Positions 33,477 to 42,990 of a stretch of DNA of 64,000 nt are shown here, in pieces. A program made the translations under genes and the position numbers. The notes below the pieces were generated by a model that searched no databases, had not been told where the DNA came from, and saw nothing but the letters and a program-made list of their open reading frames with translations. Position 1 is the stretch's first letter. Every line of letters starts with the position of its first letter. Source of the DNA: Paracoccaceae bacterium (GTDB lineage: Bacteria; Pseudomonadota; Alphaproteobacteria; Rhodobacterales; Rhodobacteraceae); the NCBI GenBank assembly GCA_021647745.1, contig JAKIUB010000001.1, positions 226,121 to 290,120 of the forward strand, in the 5' to 3' direction.

Positions 33477-34484
33477 ATGAAAAAGATTGCACTTGCATCT
33501 GTGCTGGCGCTTGGCGTTGCGGCGCAGGCCATGGCGGTTGAGCTTACCGTTTATACGGCTGTCGAGGCCGAAGACCTTGCACGCTATGCGGCCGCTTTTA
33601 ATGAGGATTACCCCGATATTACCATCAACTGGGTGCGTGATTCTACTGGCGTTATTACCGCCAAGCTATTGGCCGAACGTGATAATCCTCAGGCGGATGT
33701 TATTTGGGGCTTGGCTGCGACTTCGCTTTTGCTGATGAAGGGCGAAGGTATGCTGGAGGCTTATGCGCCGGTCGGCGTGGAGGAGCTTGACCCGAAATTT
33801 GTGGACAGCTCCAACCCGCCATACTGGACAGGTATGGATGCGTGGGTAGCCGCAATTTGCTACAATACGGTTGAGGGCGAGGCCAATAATGTGCCCGCAC
33901 CAACCAGCTGGCAAGACCTGACCGATCCGGTTTATGCCGGACAGATCATCATGCCAAATCCGAATTCTTCCGGCACCGGCTTCCTCGACGTCTCAAGCTG
34001 GTTGCAGATTTTTGGTGAAGACGGGGGCTGGGAATACATGGATGGGTTGCATAAAAACATTACGCGCTACACCCATTCCGGTTCTGCGCCCTGCAAGCTG
34101 GCAGCCGCCGGCGAGACCACGATCGGGATTTCGTTTGCTTTCCGTGGTGCCAAATCCAAGGCTGCCGGTGCGCCAATCGAGATCATCGTGCCAAGCGAGG
34201 GTGTGGGCTGGGATATGGAAGCCACAGCGATTGTTGCCGGCACCAGCCAGCTGGAAGCCGCGCAAACGCTGGTCAACTGGACCGTGACCCGCAAGGCTAA
34301 CGAGCTTTATAATCAAGGCTATGCTGTTGTGGCTTATCCGGGTGTTGCCCAGCCGGTGGAGTATTTCCCCGAAGGTCTGGTCGATGCAATGATCGACAAC
34401 GACTTCGAATTCGCGGCCAATAACCGCGCGCGGATCCTTGAAGAATGGGCCAGCCGCTATGACGGCAAATCCGACCCTAAATAA
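33477..34484 (+). CDS. Phosphonate-type (2-aminoethylphosphonate) ABC transporter substrate-binding protein
   Basis: 335 residues with a signal peptide cleaved after QAMA (residue 20). The mature protein starts VELTVYTAVEAEDLARYAAAF, the opening of the iron/thiamine/aminoethylphosphonate binding-protein class. WGLAATSLLLMKGEGMLE and MPNPNSSGTGFLDVSSW are ligand-domain features shared by AEP-binding members. ATG 33477 follows GGAGGAAG (33467-33474); the in-frame ATG at 33465 would place the site inside the gene. It opens a three-gene importer operon. Iron(III) or thiamine cannot be wholly excluded as ligand. Confidence 0.82.
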   Translation: MKKIALASVLALGVAAQAMAVELTVYTAVEAEDLARYAAAFNEDYPDITINWVRDSTGVITAKLLAERDNPQADVIWGLAATSLLLMKGEGMLEAYAPVGVEELDPKFVDSSNPPYWTGMDAWVAAICYNTVEGEANNVPAPTSWQDLTDPVYAGQIIMPNPNSSGTGFLDVSSWLQIFGEDGGWEYMDGLHKNITRYTHSGSAPCKLAAAGETTIGISFAFRGAKSKAAGAPIEIIVPSEGVGWDMEATAIVAGTSQLEAAQTLVNWTVTRKANELYNQGYAVVAYPGVAQPVEYFPEGLVDAMIDNDFEFAANNRARILEEWASRYDGKSDPK

Positions 34485-34502
34485 GGGATTCGGATGAATT
34501 TT

Positions 34503-34527
34503 GAAGAGGCGGTATACCCGCCTCTTC
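34503..34527 (+). other. Intercistronic hairpin in importer operon
   Basis: A perfect inverted repeat, GAAGAGGCGG and CCGCCTCTTC with a TATAC loop, sits 18 bases after the binding-protein stop and before the ATPase gene. No T-run follows, so it more likely protects the upstream mRNA or limits downstream expression, as at many binding-protein genes. Confidence 0.65.
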
Positions 34528-34550
34528 ACGCCTGAGATTAAGGAAATATA

Positions 34551-35624
34551 ATGCTGGACAAAACTCCCGATGTATACCTGCGCATAGAAGGCCTGTGGAA
34601 GAATTTCGGCGTGTTTACGGCTCTGCGCGAAATATCCCTGGAGGTGTTGGAGGGCGAGTTCCTCTGCTTTCTCGGTCCGTCGGGGTGCGGAAAAACCACA
34701 CTGTTGCGGGCGATCGCGGGTCTGGACCTCCAGACTGCGGGAAGGATCGAGCAGGCCGGAAAAGATGTTTCCAACCTGCCGCCTGCCGAGCGGGATTTTG
34801 GCATTGTATTTCAATCTTATGCGCTGTTTCCCAACCTGACGATCGAGAAAAACATCGCCTACGGGCTGGAAAACGCCAAGCGGCCACGCGCCGAGGTCAA
34901 GGCGCGGGTGGCAGAGCTGCTCGAACTTGTCGGCCTGCCGGATCAGGGCAAAAAATACCCCGCGCAGCTTTCGGGCGGGCAGCAACAGCGCATTGCGCTT
35001 GCCCGCGCCATTGCCACCAGCCCCGGTCTTTTGCTGCTGGACGAGCCGCTTTCGGCGCTTGATGCCAAGGTGCGGGTATTTTTGCGCCACGAGGTCAAGG
35101 AGCTGCAACGCAAGCTTGGTATTACCACGGTGATGGTGACCCATGATCAGGAGGAGGCGCTTTCTATGGCCGACAGGATTGTGGTAATGAACCATGGCAC
35201 AATCGAGCAGGTCGGTACGCCGTTGGAGATTTACCGTGATCCCGTAAACCTGTTTGTGGCGGATTTTGTTGGCGAGATGAACCAGATACCGGCCACGGCA
35301 GAGGCGGGTGGTGTTGTTATAAAAAATGTTCATTTAAGTTGCAATAATAATGGGCTATCGGGTTCTGTTATTGCGACTATCCGGCCAGAGGATATCCTGC
35401 CCGTGGAGGAGAACGGCAAAAATGTGTTACGGGTGACGATATTTGAAATGGAGTTTCTCGGCTCGTTCTTTCGTACCAGGCTGACTAGCCCCGAGCTTGG
35501 TGAAGCTATGCTTATGGCTGATTTTTCGATCAACGCCATGCGCCGGATTGGCTTGAAGGAAGGGGGGAAATTGCTGGTGCAGCTTCCCGCCGAGCGGATC
35601 AAAATATTTGCCGAGGCAGGCTAG
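34551..35624 (+). CDS. Phosphonate-type ABC transporter ATP-binding protein
   Basis: 357 residues. Walker A GPSGCGKTTLLRAIAG, signature LSGGQQQRIALARAI, Walker B LLLLDEPLSALD, H-loop VTHDQEEAL, then a C-terminal TOBE-like domain with IRPEDILPVEENG. This is the long MalK/PotA class used by AEP, iron and polyamine importers. ATG 34551 has AGGAA at 34541-34545. The next gene's start directly follows the stop codon. Confidence 0.93.
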   Translation: MLDKTPDVYLRIEGLWKNFGVFTALREISLEVLEGEFLCFLGPSGCGKTTLLRAIAGLDLQTAGRIEQAGKDVSNLPPAERDFGIVFQSYALFPNLTIEKNIAYGLENAKRPRAEVKARVAELLELVGLPDQGKKYPAQLSGGQQQRIALARAIATSPGLLLLDEPLSALDAKVRVFLRHEVKELQRKLGITTVMVTHDQEEALSMADRIVVMNHGTIEQVGTPLEIYRDPVNLFVADFVGEMNQIPATAEAGGVVIKNVHLSCNNNGLSGSVIATIRPEDILPVEENGKNVLRVTIFEMEFLGSFFRTRLTSPELGEAMLMADFSINAMRRIGLKEGGKLLVQLPAERIKIFAEAG

Positions 35625-37625
35625 ATGGGTGCGCAAATGGGGCCAAAGATAAAGCCCAAACTAGGTCGGGATGACTGGGCGCAGCGCAGTTTTATGCTGG
35701 TGATCGGGTTATATCTTGTGATCGCGCTGGCCTTGCCGCTTTATGCCATGCTCTCCAAAGCCTTCAGCACCTATTACTTTGACCTGAGCCAATACGAGGT
35801 GCAGGTCAGCGACGGGGCGGGGGTGTTTGGCCCTGTTCAGAATATTGCGACCCTCAACAACCAGAGCAGCCCGCCGATTTTTGATGATCTGGCAACCAAT
35901 ACCAACGGGCGCCTCGGCCTGACAAAGCTGTTTCCCGATTTCAGTTTTCGCAGTCCGGTCAACTACCGCTTTAGAGCGGTTTCCGAGGGTGCCATCTATC
36001 TGGTTGGTTCGGAGCGCAATGCAGGCCCTGACTGGATAGAGCTTGACAGCAACACCTTCAGGCGGGTGGTGATACGACCAGCCAGCGAGCGGGGGCTGAG
36101 CAACTTCACCACCTATTTTTCAACACCGGCGCTGGTGCAATCGGTCGAAAACTCGCTGGTGATCGCGGTGATCACTACGGTGATCACGGTCTCGCTGGCC
36201 TTTTGGTTTGCCTATGCGCTGGCGCGTAGCAAGATGCGCTTTAAGGGGGTGTTTCGCATGGTGGCGATGATGCCGATTCTGGTGCCTTCGCTCTTGCCGG
36301 GCATTGCCTTGCTCTATCTGTTTTCACCCCGTCAGGGGATGCTGAAGGAGCTGATGTTCGGCTATGATATCAACGGCCCGATCGGCATCGTGATCGGCTC
36401 GGTGTTTTTTACCTTTCCTCACGCGATGATCATTATTTCAACTGCGCTTTCTATATCGGATGCGCGGCTTTTCGAGGCGTCGGAATCTCTCAAGGCCAGC
36501 CGCTGGAAAACCTTCTGGACCGTGACCATTCCCGGCGCCCGCTACGGGATATTTTCGGCTGCGTTTGTTGTTTTTAATCTGGTGATTACCGATTTTGGCC
36601 TGCCCAAAGTGATTGGCGGAAACTTCAACGTGCTGGCGGTGGATATATTCAAGCAAGTGATCGGGCAGCAAAACTTTGAAATGGGGGCAGTGGTATCTAT
36701 GGTGCTGCTGGTGCCGGCACTGATGGCCTTTGGCATTGACCGCCGGATGCAAAAAAAACAGGTGGCGCTACTGACCGCGCGCTCGGTGGTTTATGAACCA
36801 AAGCCAAACCCTGTGGTTGACTGGTTTTTCTTTGCCTACGCAACTCTGGTTGCGGTGTTTATTGCCGGAATAATTGCGGTTTGCCAATACGCGGCGCTGA
36901 TCCGGCAGTGGCCCTACAATCTGTCGCTTTCCCTGAAAAACTATGATTTCTCGCGAATGGATGGCGGCGGCTGGGCCTCCTATACCAATTCGCTTCTGTT
37001 GGCGATTTTTACAGCGATTATCGGTACGATCGTGGTGTTTCTCGGGGCATATATGGTCGAAAAAACCAAAGGCTTCGAGCGGGGAAGGGCGCTGTTTCAG
37101 GGGTTGGCGATGCTACCGATGGCGATACCCGGGATGGTGCTGGGCATTGCCTATATTTTCTTTTTCAACAACCCGGATAACCCGCTTAATTTCATTTACG
37201 GCACCATGATTATTCTTGTGGTTTCCACAGTTACCCATTTTTATACCGTCAGCCACCTGACAGCGGTAACCGCGCTAAAGCAGATGGACGGGGAGTTCGA
37301 GAGCGTCAGCCAGTCCCTCAAACAACCGTTTTACAAGCTGTTCTGGCGGGTGACGGTGCCGGTTTCCCTTCCGGCAATCCTGAACATTTCGATTTATCTT
37401 TTTGTCAACGCCATGACGACCGTTTCCGCTGTAGTATTCCTGTATTCGACGGACACAGCCCTTGCCTCGGTCGCCGTGCTGAATATGAACGACGCCGGAG
37501 ATATCGCCCCCGCAGCGGCTATGGGCATGATGATTTTTTACACCAATGCCGGGGCTCGAATCCTGCACTCGCTTTTGTCAAAAGGTATTCTTGCGCGTTC
37601 GAATGCGTGGAGAAAAGGTGCGTAA
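35625..37625 (+). CDS. Phosphonate-type ABC transporter permease, two permease modules fused
   Basis: 666 residues with about twelve membrane segments in two halves, each with its own MetI-type permease module. The EAA-loop signatures are in EASESLKASRWKTFWTVTIP (about 283-302) and SVSQSLKQPFYKLFWRVTVP (about 562-581). A soluble stretch of about 110 residues lies between the first membrane segment and the first module (about 45-150). This fused form, equal to PhnU plus PhnV in one chain, is the one annotated for putative AEP transporters. No phosphonate-degrading enzyme is adjacent. Confidence 0.88.
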   Translation: MGAQMGPKIKPKLGRDDWAQRSFMLVIGLYLVIALALPLYAMLSKAFSTYYFDLSQYEVQVSDGAGVFGPVQNIATLNNQSSPPIFDDLATNTNGRLGLTKLFPDFSFRSPVNYRFRAVSEGAIYLVGSERNAGPDWIELDSNTFRRVVIRPASERGLSNFTTYFSTPALVQSVENSLVIAVITTVITVSLAFWFAYALARSKMRFKGVFRMVAMMPILVPSLLPGIALLYLFSPRQGMLKELMFGYDINGPIGIVIGSVFFTFPHAMIIISTALSISDARLFEASESLKASRWKTFWTVTIPGARYGIFSAAFVVFNLVITDFGLPKVIGGNFNVLAVDIFKQVIGQQNFEMGAVVSMVLLVPALMAFGIDRRMQKKQVALLTARSVVYEPKPNPVVDWFFFAYATLVAVFIAGIIAVCQYAALIRQWPYNLSLSLKNYDFSRMDGGGWASYTNSLLLAIFTAIIGTIVVFLGAYMVEKTKGFERGRALFQGLAMLPMAIPGMVLGIAYIFFFNNPDNPLNFIYGTMIILVVSTVTHFYTVSHLTAVTALKQMDGEFESVSQSLKQPFYKLFWRVTVPVSLPAILNISIYLFVNAMTTVSAVVFLYSTDTALASVAVLNMNDAGDIAPAAAMGMMIFYTNAGARILHSLLSKGILARSNAWRKGA

Positions 37626-37694
37626 TCCGCTAGCGCTGCCTCGGCCCTGCCTTCTGCTCCTTGCCCTGATTTGCGATTATGTCTGTAGGTTTTT

Positions 37695-38951
37695 TTATTT
37701 GGGAGGGCGACTTTCCATGGAGCATACAACGGAGGTTTCCATCAGCACTTCATGAATCGGGGCTGCGGTGATGATCGGCCCTATCGGCGCAAGAATTCGC
37801 CGCTCCGGCACGGTATTCAGGGCGCCGGACCACAGGCGCTGCCCACCGGAAGTAGCATAAAGCCGGCCGGATACCGGCTTGTTCAGGCGGAGCTGCATCT
37901 GTGCCATCCCGCCCGGCGGGGCATCGGGCACAAGCCGCTGGGGTAGCACAAACCGTAATTCGGGGCTGTTGACAGAGAGCGTGACCGTAGCCTGTGCGCG
38001 GGCCTCCTGCGCCAGATCTGCGGCCACCCGCTTGGCGGTATCGCGAGCCTCTTGCCAGCACCAGCCCGAGGTTTCAACCGGCCGAAGCAGATTACCGCTG
38101 GCAAAATAATGCGGGTCTGAGCAGCGGCCGAACTGGTCTATCACGGGGCCACCGGTGTCGGGGTCTATTTCCAGCGGGCTGTCCTGCATCAGGGCCGCCT
38201 CCGGCCGGAACCGGCCAGAAACAATCACCCCGTCACATGAAACCTCGCGGGGCAGGCCGCCGGCATCGGTATAGCTGACAGCCTCCACACGCCTGTTGCC
38301 AAGAATGCGAATATTGCCAACCCCGAAGCGCATCGGCACGCCGCGTAGCGCAGGAAAAGGCCGCATAAAGCCGCGCGCCAGCATGCGCGGGCCTTCTTCC
38401 AGCATCATTGCGGGTTTTATACCGGCATGCGCACAGGTCATGATCGCAGAAAGCGAGACCAGTTCGCTGCCAAGGATAACCGGTCGATGAAAGGGGCGCA
38501 GGCCTTGCAAAAACACCATCCCCTGAAGCGCGCCGGTGCTCATTACCCCGATCGGCCGGTCGCCCGATATCAGCCTTTGCGCCCGACTGGCCTCGCGCAC
38601 ACCGGTGCAAAGCACCACCCTCTCGGCTTGCAGATCATAGGTTTCTCCACCACATACAAGGCTGAGCCTCCCGCCTTTATGGAGCTTGGTAACCGCTGTG
38701 CCTGTGCGGATATCCACGCCGGCGGCGATGGCTTCGCGCACCAGACGGCGGGCATAGTCCGGCCCTTTCAGCAGCCGCTTGAACTCGCGCAGCCCGAAGG
38801 GGTAATGCCCGCAATGGCGCGGCACACCGCCGGCATCCTCCTCGCGCTCCAGCACCACAATGCCGGATACACCAAGGCGGCGCAGAGTTGTGGCAAGGGA
38901 AAGCCCCGCCGTGCCGCCGCCGACAATCGCCACTCTGCAGCCCTCACTCAT
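37695..38951 (-). CDS. NAD(P)/FAD-dependent oxidoreductase, partner of the upstream FAD enzyme
   Basis: 418 residues. The N-terminal Rossmann motif VAIVGGGTAGLSLA (8-21) binds FAD and is followed by GGVPRHCGHYPFG; a second nucleotide motif lies near VILGSELVSLSAI. The C-terminal 100 residues form a separate beta-rich domain. Similar chains pair with BFD-domain FAD dehydrogenases in two-subunit enzymes such as anaerobic glycerol-3-phosphate or opine/amino-acid dehydrogenases. It overlaps the preceding gene by 8 bases. The electron acceptor and substrate are unknown. Confidence 0.78.
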   Translation of the reverse strand: MSEGCRVAIVGGGTAGLSLATTLRRLGVSGIVVLEREEDAGGVPRHCGHYPFGLREFKRLLKGPDYARRLVREAIAAGVDIRTGTAVTKLHKGGRLSLVCGGETYDLQAERVVLCTGVREASRAQRLISGDRPIGVMSTGALQGMVFLQGLRPFHRPVILGSELVSLSAIMTCAHAGIKPAMMLEEGPRMLARGFMRPFPALRGVPMRFGVGNIRILGNRRVEAVSYTDAGGLPREVSCDGVIVSGRFRPEAALMQDSPLEIDPDTGGPVIDQFGRCSDPHYFASGNLLRPVETSGWCWQEARDTAKRVAADLAQEARAQATVTLSVNSPELRFVLPQRLVPDAPPGGMAQMQLRLNKPVSGRLYATSGGQRLWSGALNTVPERRILAPIGPIITAAPIHEVLMETSVVCSMESRPPK

Positions 38952-40335
38952 CCGGCTCTCCCAATGCCGGGTCCAGCCGGCCTTTGGTCAGGGCGGCAAG
39001 GGCGGGGGTGCAATAAAATCCCTGACACCGCCCCATCGTCACCCGTGTGCGCCGCTTTAGCCCTTGTAGGGTAGCGGGGGGCATCGGCCCGTCAAGCGCG
39101 GCAAGGATCTCCCGTTTGGTAACCTTTTCACAATGGCAGATGATACCGCCATTTCCGGCAACCTGCCAATCACGCTCGTGGTAATCTGACAGCCGGTCGG
39201 GCAGCGGAATGGCTGGAGCGCTCAGGGGGGCATAGCGCACCTCTGCACCGGTATTGAGCGCAGCCACATGGCTGGCAATACCGAGCGCGGCGCTTAGCCC
39301 CGTGGATCTGATGCCGCCAACGCTGATATAGTTTTTTTGTGGTTCGGTGATGATCCGGTAGTCTTGCTCGTTACTGGCAGGGCGCAGGCCGGCATAGGTG
39401 GCGGTGATCTCGTGACGGGCGAGTGCGGGCAGCATTTCTATGCCTTTTTGCCGCAAGCCCTGCAAAGTGGTTCTGTCAGTGCTCGCATCGGTGCGGCTGT
39501 CTTGCTCTTCGGCGGTTGGTCCGACAGCAAGATTGCCGAATATTGTGCGGAAGAGCACAACGCCCTTGGTGGTTTTGCTTGGCACCGGCAGCACAATGGC
39601 CTGCAACAGCGCGGCAGCGGATTTATCAAATACCACAAACTGCCCTTTGCGCGGGTGGATGCTGAAGCGGCTTTGGCCCAGCAATCTTTGGTCAAGGATA
39701 TCTCCGAACAAGCCGGCGCAGTTGATAACCTGTCTGGCCCGCACCACGCCGGCGGGGGTGCTCAGGGTCCATATTTCGCCATCGAACACCCCCGTCAGCA
39801 CCTCGGCATTGCGCCTCAGCTCCGCGCCATTGGCCAGCGCCTGTAACAGATAGGCATGGGCCGTTGCCCAAGGGTCTATCAGGTATTCACCGGGTATGGA
39901 AAACCCGCCTAGCAAATGCGTCGCCAGCGCTGGCTCTTGTGCCAGAATTTCGGCTTTTGACATTGGCCGGACATCAGGCACACCGTTTTGACGGGCTTTT
40001 TTCAGCAGGCTTTCCAGTTGCTCCAGCTGGGGTTTATCCCAGGCCACTACCAGCGCGCCAGTTTTTAGAACCGGCAGGCCAAGCGCTTCCCTGATATCGA
40101 GATATTCGCGGTAACCGCTGGCAATACAGGCCTGCTCGAGCGAGCCGGGCGGGGCATCAAAGCCTGTGTGCAGTATGGCGCTATTGGCTTTGGAGGCTCC
40201 GTCCAGCACATCCGGCTCTTTTTCCAGCACCACCGTATGGGCGCCGTTCAGGGTGTAGCGGCGAGCCATGGCGCAGCCAACCACACCGCTGCCGATAACC
40301 GCAACATCAAAAACTGTGGAATTCGCTTCAGACAC
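38944..40335 (-). CDS. GlpA-like FAD dehydrogenase with C-terminal BFD [2Fe-2S] domain
   Basis: 463 residues. The DAO-type FAD fold begins VAVIGSGVVGCAMARRY (11-27) and includes the substrate-side AGLRPASNEQDY and GGIRSTGLSAALG. The C-terminal 70 residues have two cysteine pairs, ICHCEKVTKREI and GRCQGFYC, of a BFD-like [2Fe-2S] domain as in GlpA. Anaerobic G3P dehydrogenase-type or other 2-hydroxyacid/amine oxidation is likely. It is transcribed ahead of its overlapping partner and divergent from modA. Confidence 0.8.
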   Translation of the reverse strand: MSEANSTVFDVAVIGSGVVGCAMARRYTLNGAHTVVLEKEPDVLDGASKANSAILHTGFDAPPGSLEQACIASGYREYLDIREALGLPVLKTGALVVAWDKPQLEQLESLLKKARQNGVPDVRPMSKAEILAQEPALATHLLGGFSIPGEYLIDPWATAHAYLLQALANGAELRRNAEVLTGVFDGEIWTLSTPAGVVRARQVINCAGLFGDILDQRLLGQSRFSIHPRKGQFVVFDKSAAALLQAIVLPVPSKTTKGVVLFRTIFGNLAVGPTAEEQDSRTDASTDRTTLQGLRQKGIEMLPALARHEITATYAGLRPASNEQDYRIITEPQKNYISVGGIRSTGLSAALGIASHVAALNTGAEVRYAPLSAPAIPLPDRLSDYHERDWQVAGNGGIICHCEKVTKREILAALDGPMPPATLQGLKRRTRVTMGRCQGFYCTPALAALTKGRLDPALGEPDE

Positions 40336-40488
40336 CGGATTTCCATTTTCAGATATACCGATGATAGGAGGCTAGCCAAAGCGAGGCAAGCGCCATGTAG
40401 TATGCGAAGAATGATTTCCCGTTTGCGGCGGGCAGATGCCTCGGATAGGATGGGAGCCGGTATATTTTCTTCAGGCAAGGGATGGGAA

Positions 40489-41217
40489 ATGCGTTTTAAC
40501 CGCCGTCAGATGATGCTGGCCGCACTGGCCGGTATGGCCCCATGGCCCGGGCGGGCGCAATCGGCAGAGGTGCTGGTGGCGGTAGCCGCCAATTTTATGA
40601 ATGTGGCCGAGCAGCTTGTGCTGCAATTCGAGGCAGAAACCGGGGTGCGGGTGGTGCTGGCGGGTGGCTCGACAGGGCAGTTTTTTGCCCAGATCACCAA
40701 TGGCGCACCTTATGATATCCTGCTCTCCGCTGATCAGGACCGCCCCGCCAAGCTGGAAGATGCCGGGTTTGGCACGGGCCGGTTTTCCTATGCGCGGGGG
40801 TTGTTGTCACTTTGGCGGCCGGGTGAAGGGGAGGTTGGCGAGCAGGATTTACGGGTTGAAAATCCGGGGTATATAGCCATTGCGAACCCGAAGCTGGCAC
40901 CCTACGGGGCGGCAGCGCAGCAGGTGCTGGAGGGGCTTGGTCTGTGGGAGAGCCTTCAGGGCAGGATTGTTATGGGGCAAAACATTGCGCAGGCTTATGC
41001 GCTGGTTGCATCGGGCAATGCAACGCTGGGGCTGGTGGCGCGCTCCTATGCATTGGGGCAAGGCGTGCGCTGGGATATGCCCGAGAGACTATATGCGCCG
41101 ATCCTGCAAGATGCTATATTGCTCAATCAGCGGGAAGAGGCTGCGGCATTTATGGCGTTTCTTGCTTCGGAGCCAGCGCAAAAGACCATTCGTGCTGCCG
41201 GATACGGTGCGCTATGA
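40489..41217 (+). CDS. modA: Molybdate ABC transporter substrate-binding protein
   Basis: Periplasmic molybdate/tungstate binder of 242 residues. The signal peptide has a twin-arginine look (NRRQMMLAALAG) and ends near GRAQSA. The mature start VLVAVAANFMNVAEQLV and the ligand loops GSTGQFFAQI and NPKLAPYG are classic ModA. The frame is open back to 40168 but that would read through the divergent gene; ATG 40489 has AAGGGA upstream. Overlaps modB by 4 bases. Confidence 0.95.
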   Translation: MRFNRRQMMLAALAGMAPWPGRAQSAEVLVAVAANFMNVAEQLVLQFEAETGVRVVLAGGSTGQFFAQITNGAPYDILLSADQDRPAKLEDAGFGTGRFSYARGLLSLWRPGEGEVGEQDLRVENPGYIAIANPKLAPYGAAAQQVLEGLGLWESLQGRIVMGQNIAQAYALVASGNATLGLVARSYALGQGVRWDMPERLYAPILQDAILLNQREEAAAFMAFLASEPAQKTIRAAGYGAL

Positions 41218-41891
41218 GTTGGCCTGATCTTGCGCCTTTATGGCTGTCTATCCAGCTGGCGGCGGTGACCACGGTGCTTTTGCTGCTGGTTGGCACACCG
41301 CTGGCGTGGTGGCTGGCAACCACGCGGGCAAAGGTGCGGCCGTTTATCGAGGCGATCACGGCCTTGCCGCTGGTATTGCCCCCGACTGTGCTCGGGTTTT
41401 ATCTGCTGATTTTTCTTAGCCCGAATTCGGCCATCGGTGGCTATTGGCGCGATGTAACCGGCACCACCCTTACCTTTTCCTTTACAGGGCTGGTGATCGC
41501 ATCCGCATTTTATTCATTGCCTTTTATGGTGCAACCGCTGCAATCGGCCTTCGAGGCGGTAGGGCGCGGGCCGATGGAGGCCGCCGCCAGCCTGCGCGCT
41601 TCAAAGCTGGATTCGTTTTTTACTGTTGCTGTGCCTTTGGCGCGGCGCGGCTTTATAACTGGCATAGTGCTGAGCTTTGCCCATACAATAGGTGAATTCG
41701 GGGTGGTGTTGATGGTCGGGGGAAATATTCCGGGCCAGACCCGGGTAATATCCATCGCGATCTACGAACAGGTCGAAACGCTGGATTATGCGCAAGCCCA
41801 TGCGCTGTCACTGATTTTGCTGATATTTTCCTTTGTGGTGTTGCTCGCGGTCTATACATTAAACCGGCGCGCGCCGGTGCGGGTGGGCTGA
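41214..41891 (+). CDS. modB: Molybdate ABC transporter permease
   Basis: 225 residues with five membrane segments. The EAA loop is EAAASLRASKLDSFFTVAVP and the LPLVLPPTVLGFYLL stretch is a ModB signature. ATG 41214 overlaps the modA stop, and the stop overlaps the modC start (TGATG), so all three are coupled. The open frame upstream of 41214 is a modA shadow. Confidence 0.95.
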   Translation: MSWPDLAPLWLSIQLAAVTTVLLLLVGTPLAWWLATTRAKVRPFIEAITALPLVLPPTVLGFYLLIFLSPNSAIGGYWRDVTGTTLTFSFTGLVIASAFYSLPFMVQPLQSAFEAVGRGPMEAAASLRASKLDSFFTVAVPLARRGFITGIVLSFAHTIGEFGVVLMVGGNIPGQTRVISIAIYEQVETLDYAQAHALSLILLIFSFVVLLAVYTLNRRAPVRVG

Positions 41892-42976
41892 TGGCGCTCG
41901 AGGTGGATATCAGGCTTGTCCAGCCGGGCTTCGAGTTGAAGCTGGCATATGATTTTTCGGATCAGGGAATTACGGCGCTTTTCGGGGCTTCGGGTGCGGG
42001 CAAATCCTCGTTGCTGCGGGTGGTGGCGGGGTTGGAGCCGGCAGCCAGGGGGCGGGTGGTATTTGGCGGCGAGGTCTGGCAGGACGAGCAGATATTTGTG
42101 CCACCCCACAAGCGCGGTGTTGGCTATGTTTTTCAGGATGCGCGGCTCTTTTCGCATCTTGATGTATTGGGAAATTTGCACTTTGCCGCTCGTCGCAGCC
42201 GAAGTAGCCAGTTTGACAATGTTGTGCAAACACTGGACCTCGCGCCGCTTTTGGCGCGGCGGGTTGACGGGCTATCGGGCGGGGAGCGCCAGCGGGTTGC
42301 GATTGGCCGAACCTTGCTGAGTGATCCGCGTCTGTTGTTGATGGACGAGCCACTGGCCGCGCTCGACCACAATCGCAAGGCGGACTTGCTGCCCTATATC
42401 GCGCGCTTGCCCGCAGCTTTTGGTCTACCGGTGCTTTATGTGACCCACGCGGTGGAGGAGGTCGCGCGGCTGGCGGAGCAGATGGTTGTGCTTGCGGGGG
42501 GGCGGTTTTTGGCGGCGGGAGGCGTGGGTGAAACACTGGCCCGACTGGATATCTCGGAGGCCAGCGGCAAATTCGAGGCCGGGGCTGTGGTCAGGGCCAG
42601 AGTGGTTGCACAGGACGAGAAGTTTATGCTCACGCGGCTGGAAGTGGCGGGGCAACCGCTCTCCATGCCCGGCTCGCAGGTGGCGATGGGCGAGGAGCTA
42701 TGGCTCAGGATCAGGGCGCGGGATGTGGCACTGGCGCTGGAGCGGCCTGTCGGGGTGAGTATCCGAAATATTCTTGGCGGGGTCATTGTGGATATTACGA
42801 CGGAAGAGCACACGGCTTTTGCCGAGGTTTTGCTCGATATAGGTGAGGATCAGGCGCTGCGCGCGCGCATCACCCGTGCTTCTGTGGCTGAGCTGGGGCT
42901 TGTTTGTGGCATGCGGGCCTATGCCTTGGTGAAAAGCGTATCATTTGATCGGCGGGTATTGCCAAAGATGGTATAG
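41891..42976 (+). CDS. modC: Molybdate ABC transporter ATP-binding protein
   Basis: 361 residues: Walker A GASGAGKSSLLRVVAG, signature LSGGERQRVAIGRTL, Walker B LLLMDEPLAALD, and a C-terminal MOP-like domain (SIRNILGGVIVDI) that binds molybdate in ModC. Energises ModB. No modE regulator or clear ModE operator was found near the operon. Confidence 0.95.
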   Translation: MALEVDIRLVQPGFELKLAYDFSDQGITALFGASGAGKSSLLRVVAGLEPAARGRVVFGGEVWQDEQIFVPPHKRGVGYVFQDARLFSHLDVLGNLHFAARRSRSSQFDNVVQTLDLAPLLARRVDGLSGGERQRVAIGRTLLSDPRLLLMDEPLAALDHNRKADLLPYIARLPAAFGLPVLYVTHAVEEVARLAEQMVVLAGGRFLAAGGVGETLARLDISEASGKFEAGAVVRARVVAQDEKFMLTRLEVAGQPLSMPGSQVAMGEELWLRIRARDVALALERPVGVSIRNILGGVIVDITTEEHTAFAEVLLDIGEDQALRARITRASVAELGLVCGMRAYALVKSVSFDRRVLPKMV

Positions 42977-42990
42977 GCTTGGGCGCTGGC

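Noticed and set aside
40168..40488. Upstream extension of modA
   Set aside because: It reads through the start of the divergent FAD dehydrogenase; the signal peptide begins at 40489.
40336..40488. ModE operator before modABC
   Set aside because: Only a short ATATA-like stretch near 40355; no paired half-site of the ModE type was found.
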